Origin: Bolinopsis microptera
Taxonomy: Eukaryota > Ctenophora > Tentaculata > Lobata > Bolinopsidae
DNA: 64,000 nt
Reading direction: 5' to 3'
Assembly (NCBI RefSeq): GCF_026151205.1
Contig: NC_087074.1
Coordinates: 992,001-1,056,000, forward strand
Positions 33,251 to 44,169 of this stretch are shown here, one piece after another; within the stretch, counting starts at the first letter, position 1; each line of letters opens with the position of its first letter. The notes under the pieces were generated by a model. That model was not told the origin of the DNA. It worked only from the letters and a program-made list of their open reading frames with translations, and did not search any database. The translations under genes were made by a program, and so were the position numbers.

Positions 33251-35762
33251 CATAACAAAATTGCCTCCCCATTCAATGAAATTACAAACATTCAACCCTG
33301 GAGTAAAAAGGTTAAATGCTAGCCCACACACTATCACAATATGATAGTGTAACCTAACTTCCAAAATGTTGTCTGCTTAATTTACAAAGGAATGTTGTCG
33401 CAGGAACGGATTGTGGCGTATACTACTCACGGTGCTCCATCGAAGAGGAGAAGTGCAAGGGAGTAGATCTTGACATCTTCCACGATGGTGTTTGCTCCTC
33501 CTTCAGTAAGCAATCCAATAATATCCTAGGATCTTCAATCGACCATTAATTGTCAAAAGCAATCAATGTTGCCCTCATACTAGAAATGTTCAACGAGTGT
33601 TCAACTGGATCAGTATATACAAACTTGCCATTTTTAACCGCCCCATCTTTTATGGAATGAATGAGATATTTGTATCCCCCTTGGATGATTAAAAAACCAT
33701 CACAAAGGGGTAGCTAACCAAGTCGGCTGACCGCGAATGGTGTGATATTGATAAAAAAGCATATTTCACCAAAACGAACCCTCTCTAGGTCTGCCTGAGT
33801 ACTCGTACGAAGAGCTACAAGAAACAGAAGTTTATTACGGGGACGAGGTTGAGTTGGCCTGCAGAGGAATTCCTGCTGGAGACACCCCTGGACCAGAACC
33901 AAGAATCATGTACATATCTTACATACCAATCACTGTGTGCTCACAACTCTCAGATGCTAATATGCATTAAAACTGTTCTGGAAACTCTGCTAATCCTGAT
34001 ATATTGTAGTAGTCTAACTATCACCTAGAAACATATCTCCACTAACCCTCCCACCTGCTAATCTAACACTAGTAACACTCCCACATATCTCCACATATCT
34101 CCACTAACACTAACTAACACTAGTAACCCTCCCACCTGCAGGTGGTACCAAGATTGGGGGGCAGATATGGGCGGCAGGGAGCTGATAGGGGAAGGTAACA
34201 CTATCACCTACACAGTCACATTGTCCCGAGCTGATATAGTTTGTGTGGGGGTACATTGTCCTTCTGCACCCCTCCAAAGAGACATGACTGATATTAACCA
34301 CTTCCGACTAGCTGTCCCCCAGGAACCCACGGTGAGCGGTAGTAACCATCTAGTAACCACATAGTAACCACATAGTAACCACCTAGTAACCACATAGTAA
34401 CCACATAGTAAAAATCTAGTAACTACCTAGTAACCACCTAGCTGTCCCCCAGGAACCCACGGTGAGCGGGGCTCTTATTCAATTTTACAGTTTAAGCGGG
34501 AACTTTATTCACGCAAATCTCACCCCCATCTCCCAAGCTATTATTGGAAGAAACAATAATCATCTTTAAATATAAAGTTGATACCAAAACTTTGAATGAC
34601 TGTTGCAGCTAACAACCTTTTTCAGACACCTCCAACTCCATCTCCAACACCCACCCCCCGAATTATAACCCCGGAGCCCTTGTCAAGTACGGAATCCCGT
34701 CTCTACGAATCCACGTCCCCCTACCTCATCCCCACCACACCTCTCCCGCCTACATTAAGAGCAGACGGTGGTTCCGTATGTCAAATTATGGGAGACCCTA
34801 TGGTGTCCACCTTCGACAACAGATGGTAAGTCGTGAGAAGCTTTTATTTAAACTTTTAAAGTAATTATAATTTAATAGTTTTCAACTAAAGTAGTTACAG
34901 TTTAAAAGTTTTAAATTAAACTTAAAATAGTTAATAGTTATAGTAAAAATGTTTGAATTAATTTTTAAAAAATTACAAAACGACTATTAATAAAACAATC
35001 AAATAATTCACTAGCAACATATGCTATGGTGATAAAGTATGAACATAATGTTCATAACGTGACCAGTTATTCGTGTTAAGTGTCGATATAGACTGTCGAT
35101 ATAAACAAATGAATGCGTTCATTTTCAGTTTACTTCATTGAACAAAGCAGAGATATATCTATTATCACTTATCAGCATTATATCATATATCATACATGTA
35201 TCTTGATTCATCAAATCGCGGTGAACGGGTCTGTGAGTTTTAATAAGCTGATTAGAAGCGTACCAAGAACCATTGTCATATTCTAGACTCATTTCAAGAG
35301 TTATTTTATGCTCAACTGATAAAGGTTAAATGAATTAATGTGTCGTGCAATTTATGTAGCGATCTTGGTTGAGACACGTAAACGTTATGTGCTGTGAAAT
35401 TGAATATATATATTTCAATCAATTGAAAAGCAAGGTTGCTGGCATAGTTTTATCATTACGTCACTACAAGCTGCTCATCAAATGGAATGGCGCCACTAAG
35501 AACAATTTTCTTAGTCGGCAAAACCAACAAACTTTGGTCATTGGTGAACCTAACTAAAGAATCAATTAATCCTTCAATTAGTCACCTAAACAATTAGTTA
35601 GCTAAACAATTAAATAACCCTCCTATCTCCCAGGTACAAACAAGACGGGGTGTGCACGTACGTTCTTGCTATGGACTGCAGGTTCGCTCAGTGGTTTGTT
35701 TACGGACGGTTCATGCAGTACGGTGAAACCAGTGCTTTAGAAAGCATCACAATCTACAGCGG
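25708..35762 (+). CDS. Secreted Ig-Kazal-Ig-VWFD protein gene (spliced, 3' end missing)
   Basis: Eleven exons join with consistent phases: 25708-25744, 27070-27161 (or from 26995), 27355-27469, 29490-29632, 29955-30114, 32569-32697, 33404-33505, 33789-33909, 34142-34331, 34626-34825 and 35634-35762. The roughly 470-residue product has a signal peptide, a Cys-rich segment, an Ig domain (RCMAEG...DEGWYRC), a Kazal/follistatin-like module (ECSCPFC...CGTDCGVYYSRC), a second Ig-like domain (LACRG...WYQDW...VCVGVHC), a Pro/Thr linker and the start of a VWFD (CQIMGDPMVSTFDNRW). It is probably an extracellular matrix or secreted adhesion protein. The VWFD is incomplete, so later exons lie beyond 35762 or are lost. 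I do not know a named orthologue with this order. Confidence 0.85.
25919..26022 (+). repeat. 52-bp tandem duplication in intron 1
   Basis: GTACAAATGTGACAACCTCC and the next 32 bp are repeated head to tail with no visible difference. Confidence 0.9.
26966..27115 (+). repeat. 75-bp tandem duplication spanning the exon 2 acceptor
   Basis: The two copies (26966-27040 and 27041-27115) each contain CACTAGATTCTTAA, a pyrimidine-rich ATTATTTCAG acceptor and the first 35-45 bp of exon 2. They differ at a few bases (GATGGTAAAGAAC against GAGGGTAAAGGAC). The period is a multiple of three. Confidence 0.9.
26995..27161 (+). CDS. Exon 2 with duplicated acceptor (26995 or 27070)
   Basis: Two TTATTTCAG acceptors, 75 bp apart, precede the same sequence (TGGCACTAGTAGCGACGC). 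The downstream form, 27070-27161, encodes ALVATLRLGEGKGHKHC...CETPQ and ends phase 0 at a GTAAAC donor. Using the upstream acceptor would add 25 in-frame codons, because the copy is open throughout. The exon finishes the signal peptide and begins the Cys-rich segment. Confidence 0.75.
27355..27469 (+). CDS. Exon 3: Cys-rich segment
   Basis: The acceptor is CCCACAG and the donor GTAAGT. It encodes GRECIQYTPDMQPVCNQYRM and a Thr/Ser stretch ending in VPYW, phase 0 to phase 1. The two cysteines, with those of exon 2, suggest a small disulfide module that I cannot name. Confidence 0.8.
29490..29632 (+). CDS. Exon 4: first half of Ig domain 1
   Basis: The acceptor is TATTTTCAG and the donor GTATGA, phase 1 to phase 0. 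It encodes PPVILLITGNQTVAPGEPFE and then IRCMAEGAPAP, the strand-B cysteine and following turn of an I-set/C2 Ig domain. Confidence 0.88.
29955..30114 (+). CDS. Exon 5: second half of Ig domain 1
   Basis: The acceptor is ATCCTCAG and the donor GTAAGT, phase 0 to phase 1. It holds the D-x-G-x-Y-x-C signature (DEGWYRCVAKNGEG) of strand F and a final YLTI strand. Ig domain 1 is thus split between two exons. Confidence 0.9.
30159..30197 (+). repeat. 13-bp tandem repeat, three units (intron 5)
   Basis: TGTAAAGTCCGCC is repeated three times; the last unit reads CCACC. Confidence 0.85.
32569..32697 (+). CDS. Exon 6: follistatin-like/Kazal N-terminal half
   Basis: The acceptor is GTCCTCAG and the donor GTAAGT, phase 1 at both ends. 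It has a dense cysteine pattern (LCDTVVCDAPQVCKAD, AECSCPFCTW) as in follistatin-like leaders before Kazal modules. Its 3' half and donor are copied twice more in the next intron (see 32645-33204). Confidence 0.88.
32645..33204 (+). repeat. Exon 6 end plus donor present three times within a minisatellite
   Basis: A block of about 60 bp runs from GTGTCCCTTCTGTACTTGGG through the GTGGTAAGTAAGGACC donor. It occurs at 32645-32711 (the real exon end), 32816-32882 and 33138-33203. Between the copies are long runs of GGTGTTACTA(G), a 9-10-bp unit, at 32711-32815 and 32882-33137. The second and third copies share a T-to-C change (GATCCC against GATCCT), so one derives from the other. They lack acceptors. 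Confidence 0.93.
33214..33249 (+). repeat. (GA)n microsatellite
   Basis: About 16 GA units directly follow the third copy of the exon 6 end. Confidence 0.9.
33404..33505 (+). CDS. Exon 7: Kazal core
   Basis: The acceptor is GTCGCAG and the donor GTAAGC, phase 1 at both ends. It encodes GTDCGVYYSRCSIEEEKCKG and ends HDGVC, matching the CGTDG-x-Y-x-N-x-C...C...G-x-C core of Kazal domains. The usual Gly after TD is Cys here, and the cysteine spacing suits the family. Confidence 0.88.
33789..33909 (+). CDS. Exon 8: Ig-like domain 2, first half
   Basis: The acceptor is CTCTCTAG and the donor GTACAT (weaker), phase 1 to phase 2. It encodes an acidic Tyr-rich lead and YYGDEVELACRGIP, an Ig strand-B cysteine. 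Confidence 0.8.
34142..34331 (+). CDS. Exon 9: Ig-like domain 2, second half
   Basis: The acceptor is CACCTGCAG and the donor GTGAGC, phase 2 to phase 0. It contains WYQDWG (core Trp), TITYTVTLSRADIVCVGVHC (strand-F cysteine region without the usual Tyr) and a closing strand. The last 23 bp and the donor are copied again at 34438-34469. Confidence 0.85.
34309..34469 (+). repeat. Exon 9 end plus donor present twice around a minisatellite
   Basis: CTAGCTGTCCCCCAGGAACC and the next bases through GGTGAGCGG occur at 34309-34340 and 34438-34469. Between them are about nine units of AGTAACCACCT or AGTAACCACAT. The second copy has an intact donor but no acceptor of its own. Confidence 0.92.
34626..34825 (+). 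CDS. Exon 10: Pro/Thr linker and start of VWFD
   Basis: The acceptor is TTTTTCAG and the donor GTAAGT, phase 0 to phase 2. It opens with TPPTPSPTPTPR and a Ser/Thr/Pro-rich stretch likely to be O-glycosylated. It ends CQIMGDPMVSTFDNR, the hallmark C-x-x-x-GDPH-x-x-TFDG start of a von Willebrand type D domain, with Met replacing the usual His. Confidence 0.9.
35634..35762 (+). CDS. Exon 11: VWFD continuation
   Basis: The acceptor is CTCCCAG and the donor GTAAGT, phase 2 at both ends. It encodes YKQDGVCTYVLAMDC, FVYGRFMQYG and ITIYSG, matching the G-x-C-x-Y-x-L-x-x-DC pattern of VWFD. The domain needs about 90 more residues, so at least one further exon is expected. Confidence 0.88.
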
Positions 35763-37520
35763 GTAAGTGATCGGGCTTTAGCTTCACAACCAGGAACGAG
35801 CAGTTGGAGGAATTCAGGAAATAAGGAGCCAAGAATTCTGAAAATTTTGAGAGATTCGCAGGATAGTCTGGCACGGAAACTTGGTATTTACCTCTGGAGA
35901 TCAAAAGCTGTGAGACGTTAAATTTTCTGTAGAATTCCAACTAGAAAGTATAGAGACTGTCTGAGTAATGCACAGCTTCCTGCGGATCCTGACTTTCGTT
36001 TAACCAATTTTCCGGAATGGACTAAGCACACTAATTTAAGACAAAATAAGGCTAATAACATTGAACAGGTCAACTGTCTGTCCCTTTTAGATCACAATAA
36101 GGTCCGAAGGAAGTTGGAAACAACATTTTAACACTTTTACATATTTTATTCATATTGTACGTGTGATCCCATTTCACTCCAACATGGCAAACAGCGTGAA
36201 GGGTGTTAGTTCAGGGTGTTAGCAATTTAACTCAAAAAAGTGCTCAAAAAATGAACTTTTCTACAGCTTCTTTTATACGTAGAATTTAAAAGTTAAGGCT
36301 GTGACCTAATATTTAACAATGTCCATGATTATGATGGTTAGCAGTGAAAACACTCCTAATTAATGTTTTACGTAAGCAAGGATATAGGAAGATATTTGTG
36401 AAGTTAAAATCGTGACGCGATTGCAAGGTCAAGAAATCATGAAGTTATGAAACCTCTGACAGAGAATTTCGGTGAAATGACAAGTTCAGTAAAGCAATAA
36501 CTGCCAATATGTCAAATTAGTGGTAAACTCACGATGTGGTAACACCTTTACATAGATCGCCGGGTACTAGAGAGTTTCAGCGCTACTGGAGGCACGTATT
36601 TACGTAATGCCGTTTTATTTTTAGACAAGTTGCGTTCTATGGAAAAAGAAAGAATGTAGTATTTTTAGCATTTTGCTGTGCAATGGAAACAGGTGTATCT
36701 ATTAAAAACGCGCACAAATTTAATGTTTAACATACCTTAATATTGCTTAATTTTATTATTATATCGGAGCAGATTTTGAAGCATTCCACTGGATTGACAA
36801 GGCAGTTTTTTGCTAAACCTGCCACCAATAACTGATAACCGGAGGTTGAGAGGACAAAATAATGTTAGATTAAAATAAGGTGGTATATTAATAATAATTG
36901 TTTAAGAAATGTTGAGGTAAAGTTTGATGCAATCAATAAAATGCACGTACTGCATATTTTAACTATAAGCGTACTGCATATTAATCATGAAAATTAAACG
37001 CCAAAAATAAACGTACGGGGTCTCCTCAATAACAAAGGTATCATTAAACTGGATACTAATATAATATCCTAGCGATCAAAGGAGCATCTGACAACGCGTA
37101 AGAAACTTTAAAAGCAAAGACATTAAAACACACATCCTAACATAAGATTCCTTGCTACAGTATTCGAATAAGCAGACTCGCAGTTTAGCGACTCGAGACT
37201 GTGTCAAAATTCCCGCAATTAGCTAATTATGAAGCAATTAGCTAATTATGAAGCACACGTCCCCCTGAAAACAGCATAACTATAAGATAATATCTGTTTG
37301 AGCCACAACTTCATTCCGACCTGTTGCTGCGGCTAATCGAACAAAAAACTTTACAGGCAAGGAGCTTATAAACTGATGACTTACTTAACGAAATCTTAAA
37401 CAAAATGCAAATCCAAATAGTTTAAACTAATGGCACAACTGGAGGGCTGGCTATCAGACCAGAGTTTGTAGAAATTTGGAATGTTAGGGATGATGCAATC
37501 ATAAAGACATGTGATAGCAG
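35763..37520. other. AT-rich stretch, no exon recognised
   Basis: This is presumably an intron or the 3' flank of the VWFD gene. I looked for a phase-2 acceptor followed by VWFD-like coding sequence and did not find one. A minus-strand frame at 35737-35940 overlaps exon 11 and looks spurious. Confidence 0.5.
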
Positions 37521-40500
37521 TTTCCGGCAAATTTCTTACCGTGAACCAATTAATTCAGTCAACTATAGAGATGCAAAAGCCGCGATCGAGGTGCTGGAAT
37601 TTGATTTGGGTCGGATAAGCTCAACAGTGAGAAATCTTAAAACAAAACGAAAAGTTGTAGTTTTTAAAAAACTCTGATCCCATTTTCAGATTATGAAAAT
37701 TTCTGAACGCACATTAGACAGCTTGAAACATTTTTGCCCACAAACCAATTAGTCAGTTAAATTGAAGATTGTATGAAAACTAACTTGGGGTACTGGAAGT
37801 CAAAAATCTCGAAAAACATTGGAAAATCATACTGACCCCATACTCCTGTCCCATTTTCTCCAGTTTTTTGGTAGCTAAATTTCCAGGGCCGAAATTTACA
37901 GTTTCGGCCGAATTTCTGACCTGCAACCAATAGTCATCAACTTTAGATGGGGGCCAAATGACACGATCGAGGCGTGCTAAAACGTTTGATTATGGGTCGG
38001 AGGAAGCTCACTAGGAGAAATCTTAACTAAAACATAACGAAAAGCTGTATTTTTAAAGCACGTCCCATTTTCAGAAATGAAAATTTCTGAACGCACCTTT
38101 GAGACAGATGGATAAATTTCTTGTCTGCCACACAAAAATAAACCATTAGTCATTAATTGATGATGGTATGAAACCAAATTGGGGGTACTGGAAGTCAAAA
38201 TCTCGAAAAAAAAATTGGAAAATCATATACTGCCCCATACGGCAATACTCTGTCCATTATCAGTTTTTTTTTAGGAGCTAGAAATTTCCAGGGCCGAAAT
38301 TTTACAGTTTCGGCCGAAATTTCTCCTGCAACCAATTAGTCAGTCAACTATAGATGCCAAATGACACGATCGAGGTGCTAAACGTTTTGATTTTGGACGT
38401 AGGAAGCTCACAGGAGAAATCTTAAAAACAAAACGAACAGTTGTACTTTTAAAAGCTCTGTCCCATTCTATTCCTGAAATGACAATTATCTGAACGCAAC
38501 ATTTGACAGATATTGGAATGAAATTTTTGCCCACAAACCAATTAGTCAGTTACTTTGATGAAGGTGTGAAAACCAATTGGGGTACTGAAGTACAAAATCA
38601 CGAAAAAAATTGTGGAAAATCATACTGTCCTATCATACTCCCTGTCCCATGTTTCAGTTTTTGGGATGCTGGAATTTTCCAGGCCGTAAATTTTTAACAG
38701 TTTCTGCCGAATTTCTCGACCTGCAACCAATTAGTCAGTCAACTTTAGATGCCAAATGACACATCGAGGTGCTAAAGTTTGATTGTGTCGGAGGAAGCTC
38801 ACAGAGAAATCTTAACGAAAAACGAAAAGTTGTATTTTTAAAAACTCTTGTATATGATGATAGTATGAAACCAAATGGGGTAACTGGAAATCAAGATCTC
38901 GAAAAAAATTGGAAAATACATAAACTGTCCCATACTCAGTCCCATTATTCAGTTTTTGGAGCAGAAATTTTTCCAGGTCCGAAATTTACAGTTTCGGCCA
39001 AATTTCTAATTTCTGACCTGCAACCCAATAAAATCATACACTATAGATGCCAAATGACGCGATCGGAGGTGCTGGAAGTTTGATTTGGGTCGATTAAGCT
39101 CCACAGGAGAAACTTAACAAAAACGCAAAGTAGATATTTTAAAACTCTGTCCCATTTTCAGATATGAAAATTTCTGAACGCAACATTTAGAACAGATTGG
39201 ATGACTTTTTGCGCACAAACCAATTATCATTAATTGATGATTGTATGAAACAAAATTGGGTACTGGAAGTCAAAAATCTCTCGAAAAACATTGGAAATGT
39301 CATACTTGTCCGCATACTCTGTCCCCATTTTTTTTTCATTTTTGGAGCTGAAATTTCTCAGGGCCGGAAATTTTTACAAGTTTCGGCCGAATTTCTGACC
39401 TGCATCCGCAATTAGTCAGTTCAACTTTTTAGATGCCAAATGACACGATCGAGGTGCTAAACTTTGATTTGGGTCGGAGGAAGCTCACAGGAGAAATCTT
39501 AAAAAACGAAAAGTTGTATTTTTAAAAAGCTCGTCCGCATTTTCTGAATGAAAAAATTTCTGATGCCACATTTGACAGATTGGATGAAATTTCAGCCCAC
39601 AAAACCAATTAGTCAGTTAATTGATGATTGTAATGAAACCAAATTGGTACTGGTAAGTCAAAATCCTCCTCGAAAAAAAATGGAAAATCTAACTGCCCCA
39701 TAACGCATAACTCTGTCCCATTTTTCAGTTTTTTTGGAGCTGAAATTTCCAGGGCCTGAAATTTTAAACAGTTTCGGGCCGAATTTCTGACCTGCAACGC
39801 ACACCAATTAGAGTCATCAACTATAGATTGCCAAATGACACGACTCGAGGTGCTAAACTTTTGATTTGGGTCGGAGGAAATCTCACAGCCAGGAGAAATC
39901 TTAACAAAACGAAAAGTTGTATATTTAAAGCTCTGTCCCATTCAGAAATAAAAATTTCTGAAAACCAAATTTGACAGATTGGATGAAATTTTTTTTTTTG
40001 CCCACAAACCAATTAGTCATTAATTGATGAATGGGTGAAACCAAATAGGTACAGAATCAAAATCTACCGAAAAAAATTGAAATCATACTGTCTCAAACTT
40101 CTGTCCCATTTTCATTTTTGGAGCTGAAATTTCCAGGGCCGAAATTTTACAGTTTCTTCTGCCGAATTTCTGACCTGCAAAAACCAATTAGTCAGTCAAC
40201 TATTAGAGCCAAATTACACGATCGAGGTGCTAAAAGTTTGATTTGGGTCGGAGGAAGCTCACAAGGAGAAATCTGAAACAAAACGAAACGTTGGTATTTT
40301 TAAAACTCTGTAATTGATGTGGTATGGCAACCAAATGGGGTACTGGAAAGCAAAATCTCGAAAAAAATTGAAAATCATACTGTCCCATACTCTGTCCCAT
40401 TTTCCAGTTTTTGGAGCTGAAATTTCCCAAGGGCCGAAATTTTAACAGTTTCGGCCGAATTTCTGCTACTGCACCAATTATCAGTCAAATATAGATGCCC

Positions 40501-43500
40501 AATACAACGACGAGGTGCTGGAAGTTGAATTGGGTCGTATGAAAGCCAACAGGATAAATCTTAACAAAACGAAAAGTTTTATTTAATAAAACTCCCTGTC
40601 CCCATTTTCAGATATAAAATGTCTGAACCACATTTGACAGATTGATGAGATTTTTTTTTTGCCCAAAAACCAATTAGTCAGTTAATGAGTGATGGTATGA
40701 AAACCAAATTTTGGGGTACTGGAAGTCAAAATCTCGAAAAAAATTGGAAAAGCATACTGTGCCCATACTCTGTCGTCCCATTTTCAGTTTTGGAGCTGAA
40801 ATTTTCCAGGGCGAAATTTTTAGAGTTACGGCCGAATTTTCTGACCTGCCAACCAATTAGTAAGTCAACTATAGATGCCAAATGACACGATCGAGGGCCT
40901 CTGGAAATTTGATTTGGGTCGGAAAATTGCTTCACAGGAGAAATCTTAACAAAACGAAAAGTTGTATTTTTAAAACACTCTGTCCCCATTTTCAGATATG
41001 AAAATTTTATGAACGCACATTTAACAGATTGATGAAATTCTGCCCACAAAACCAATAAGTCAAGTTAATTGATGATGGTATGAAACCAATTTGGATACAA
41101 GGAAAGTCAAATATCTCGAAAAAACTTGGAAAATCATACAGAATCTCAATCATACTCCTGATTTTCAATTTTCCAGTTTTTGGAGCAAAAATAATCCAGG
41201 GCCGAAAATTTATCAGTTTTCGGCCGAATTTCTGACGCTGCAACCAATTAGTCAGTCCAAACTATAGACGTCCAATATACTCGATCGAGGTGCTGGAAGT
41301 TGATTTGGGTCGGAAAAAGCTCACAGGATAAATCTAACAAAACGAAAAGTTTATTTTTTAAAACTCTGTCCCATTTTTACAGATATGAACATTTCTGAAA
41401 CGCACATTATGACAGATTGGATGACATTTTTTGTCCGAAAAAAAACCAATTAGGTCGTGTTAATTGCTGATGGTATGAAACCAACTTGGGGTTCTGGATG
41501 GTCAAAATCTCGAAAAAAATTGGAAAATCTTCCTACACCAACTTTGTCTCATTTCAGTTTTTTGGATGCTGAAATTTCAGGGCCGAAATTTTACAGTTTC
41601 GGCCAAATTTCTGCCTGCAACCAATAAATCAGTCCAACTATAGATCCAAATGACACGATCGAGTGTGGCTAAAAAGTTTTGATTTGGGTCGAGGAAAGCT
41701 CACAGGAGAAATCTAATAACAAACAAAAGTTGTATTTTTAAAACATCTGTCCCATTTTTCAGAATATGAAAATTTCTGGAACGCACATTTGACAGATGGA
41801 TAGAAATTTTTTGCCCACAAACAATTATCAGTTATTGAGATGGAATGAAACCACATTTTTGGGACTGGAAATCAAGATCTCGAAAAAAATTGGAAAATCA
41901 TACTGACCCATACTTGTCCCATTTTCAGTTTTTGGAGCTGAAATTTCCAGGCCGAAATTTTAGAGCATTCGTCCGAATTTCTTCTATCTGACCTGCAACC
42001 AATTAATCCAGTCAACTATAGATGCCAAATGACGCGATCGAGGTGCTGAAGTTTGATTTGGGGTCCGGAGAAGCTCACAGGAAAATCATAAAACAAAACG
42101 AAAAGTTTGTATTTTTAAAAACAAAAACTCTGTCCCATTTCAGAATGAAAATTTCTTCCTGAACGCACATTTGACAGATTGTGGATAAATTTTTTGGCCC
42201 ACAAACAACCAATAAGTCAGTTAATTGATGATGGATGAAACCAATTATGGGGTACTGAATCAAAAACTCGAAAAAAATTGGAAAATCTTACCTGCCCCAT
42301 ACGGCATAACTCTGTTCCCATTTTCAGTTTTGAGCTGTAATTTCCAGGGCCGAAATTTTACAGTTTCGGCCGAATTTCTGACCAGCCACCAATTAGTCAT
42401 TCAACTATAGATGCAAATGACAACGATTGAGGTGCTGGAAGTTGATTTGGTCGGATAGAAGCCAGAGGAGAAATCTTAATCATTAACAAAACGAAAAGGT
42501 TGATTTTTCAACACTGTCCCATTTTACCCCAGAAATGAAAAATTCTGAACGCACATTTGCCAATTGATGAAATATTTTGCCCCACAAACCAATTAGTCAG
42601 TTAATTGAGATGGTATGAATCCAAATTGGGGTTACTGGAAGTCAAAATCTCGAAAAAAATTGGAAAACTTACTGCCCCATACGCGGCATACACTGTCCCA
42701 TTTTCAGGTTTTTAGGCGCTGCAACTTTCCAGGGCCGAAATTTTAACAGTTTCGGCCGAATTTTCTGACCCCTGCAAACAATTATCAGTCAACTATAGAG
42801 CAAATGACACGATCGAGTGCCTAAACGTTTGGATTTGGATCGGAGGAAGCTCACCAGGAGAAATCTAACTAAAACGAAAAGTTGTATTTTTTAAAAAAAA
42901 AAAAAAAAAGCTCTGTCCCATTTTCAGATGAAAATTTCTGAATGCACATTTGCAGATTGGCTGAAATTTTTGCCCACACACCAATTAGTCAGTTAATTGT
43001 TGATGGTGTGAAACCAAAAATGGGGTACGTGGAAGTCAAATCTCGAAAAAACTTGGAAAATCATACTGTCCCATACTCTGTCCCCATTTTTCAGTTTTTT
43101 TTGGAGCTGAAATTTCCAGGGCCGAAATTTAACAGTTTCTTCTGCCGAATTTTCTGACCTGCAACCAATTAGTCAGTGCACTAAGATCCAAATGACACGA
43201 TTGAGGTGCTAAAAGTTTGATTTGGGATTCGGAGGCAGCTCACAGGAGAAATCTTAACAAAACAAAAGTTGTGATATTTAAAAAACTCTGTATTTGAGAT
43301 GGTATGAAAACCAAATTGGGGTTACTGTAAGTCAAAATCACGAAAAAAGTTGGAAAAACATACTGTCCCATACTCTGTCCCATTTTCCATTTTTTTGGCG
43401 CTGAATGTTCCAAGGGCCGAATTTTAACAGTTTCGCCCGAATGTGTCTGTCCTGCAACCATTATCAGTCAAATATAGATGCCAAATGACACGATCGAGGT

Positions 43501-43643
43501 CTGGAAGTTGATTTGGGTCGGAGGAAGAAAAGCTCACAGAAGAAATCTTAACAAAACGAAAAGTTGTATTTTTAAAAACTCTGTCCCATTTTCAGATATG
43601 AAAATTTCAGAAAGCGCACGATTTGACAGATTGGATGAGATGG
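37521..43643 (+). repeat. 6.1-kb satellite, about 16 units of 290-400 bp
   Basis: Each unit runs GATGCCAAATGACACGATCG, then GATTTGGGTCGGAGGAAGC, AACGAAAAGTTGTATTTTTA, CCCACAAACCAATTAGTCAG, TCTCGAAAAAAATTGG and GGGCCGAAATTTTACAG, ending TTTCGGCCGAATTTCTGACC. GGCCGAAA and TTTCGGCC can pair in a hairpin in every unit. Unit starts lie near 37567, 37940, 38346, 38745, 39043, 39427, 39820, 40200, 40490, 40870, 41260, 41640, 42013, 42402, 42795, 43180 and 43475. Single-base insertions and losses are everywhere. Open frames here are chance. Confidence 0.95.
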
Positions 43644-43869
43644 ACATAAGCTCAACGGGAAACATGGAAGATATGGGAGACGAACTGGTAGTCGTCATTA
43701 TAGAATCTGTGAATTCTGCAGCGAGAAGCCCGTGATGGAGAGCTCCTCCTTATCCTTCCAGTGTCGACCCCGATCATAGAAGATGAAGAAACACATCCTT
43801 AGAAACATGTCCCAGGTTACCCTTCCAGTAGGACTAACATGAAGGAGCCCACAAAGTCCTTGTTTTCTA

Positions 43870-43950
43870 GCCTGGCAGAAACTTCCAGAGATTTTTTCCT
43901 AGGGACCATTTAGAATAGTCTGTTAAAAGCCAAAAATTTTAAGATAAGGC

Positions 43951-43987
<37 letters not shown>

Positions 43988-44160
43988 ATTTTTATTTATT
44001 CAATTTTGAAAAATCGTGGACCTCAAAAAATCGTAAAAAAAAACGAGGTTCATCAAGATTTTCAAAATTGAATAAAAATGTTTAAAGGCTATCTCAAAAT
44101 TTTGGGCTTGAACGATCTTCTTTTAAAAGGTTACCCTAGAATATATCCAGAAAGTTTCAG
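43870..44160. mobile_element. Imperfect fold-back element with poly(A) loop
   Basis: The left half (from CCTGGCAGAAACTTCCAGAG to the A-run at 43954-43984 and TTTATTCAATTTTG) is mirrored in reverse complement by the right half (AAAATTGAATAAAAATG, AGGCTATCTCAAAATTTTGG, CCAGAAAGTTTCAGGGTG). The arms are each about 120-140 bp with many mismatches, so the transcript or single strand would fold into one long hairpin. The ends and any target duplication are unclear. Confidence 0.6.
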
Positions 44161-44169
44161 GGTGATTGC

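Noticed and set aside
37977-43461. Many 60-110-codon frames in the 37-43 kb region
   Set aside because: They are frames of a satellite with frequent indels and are not conserved between units.
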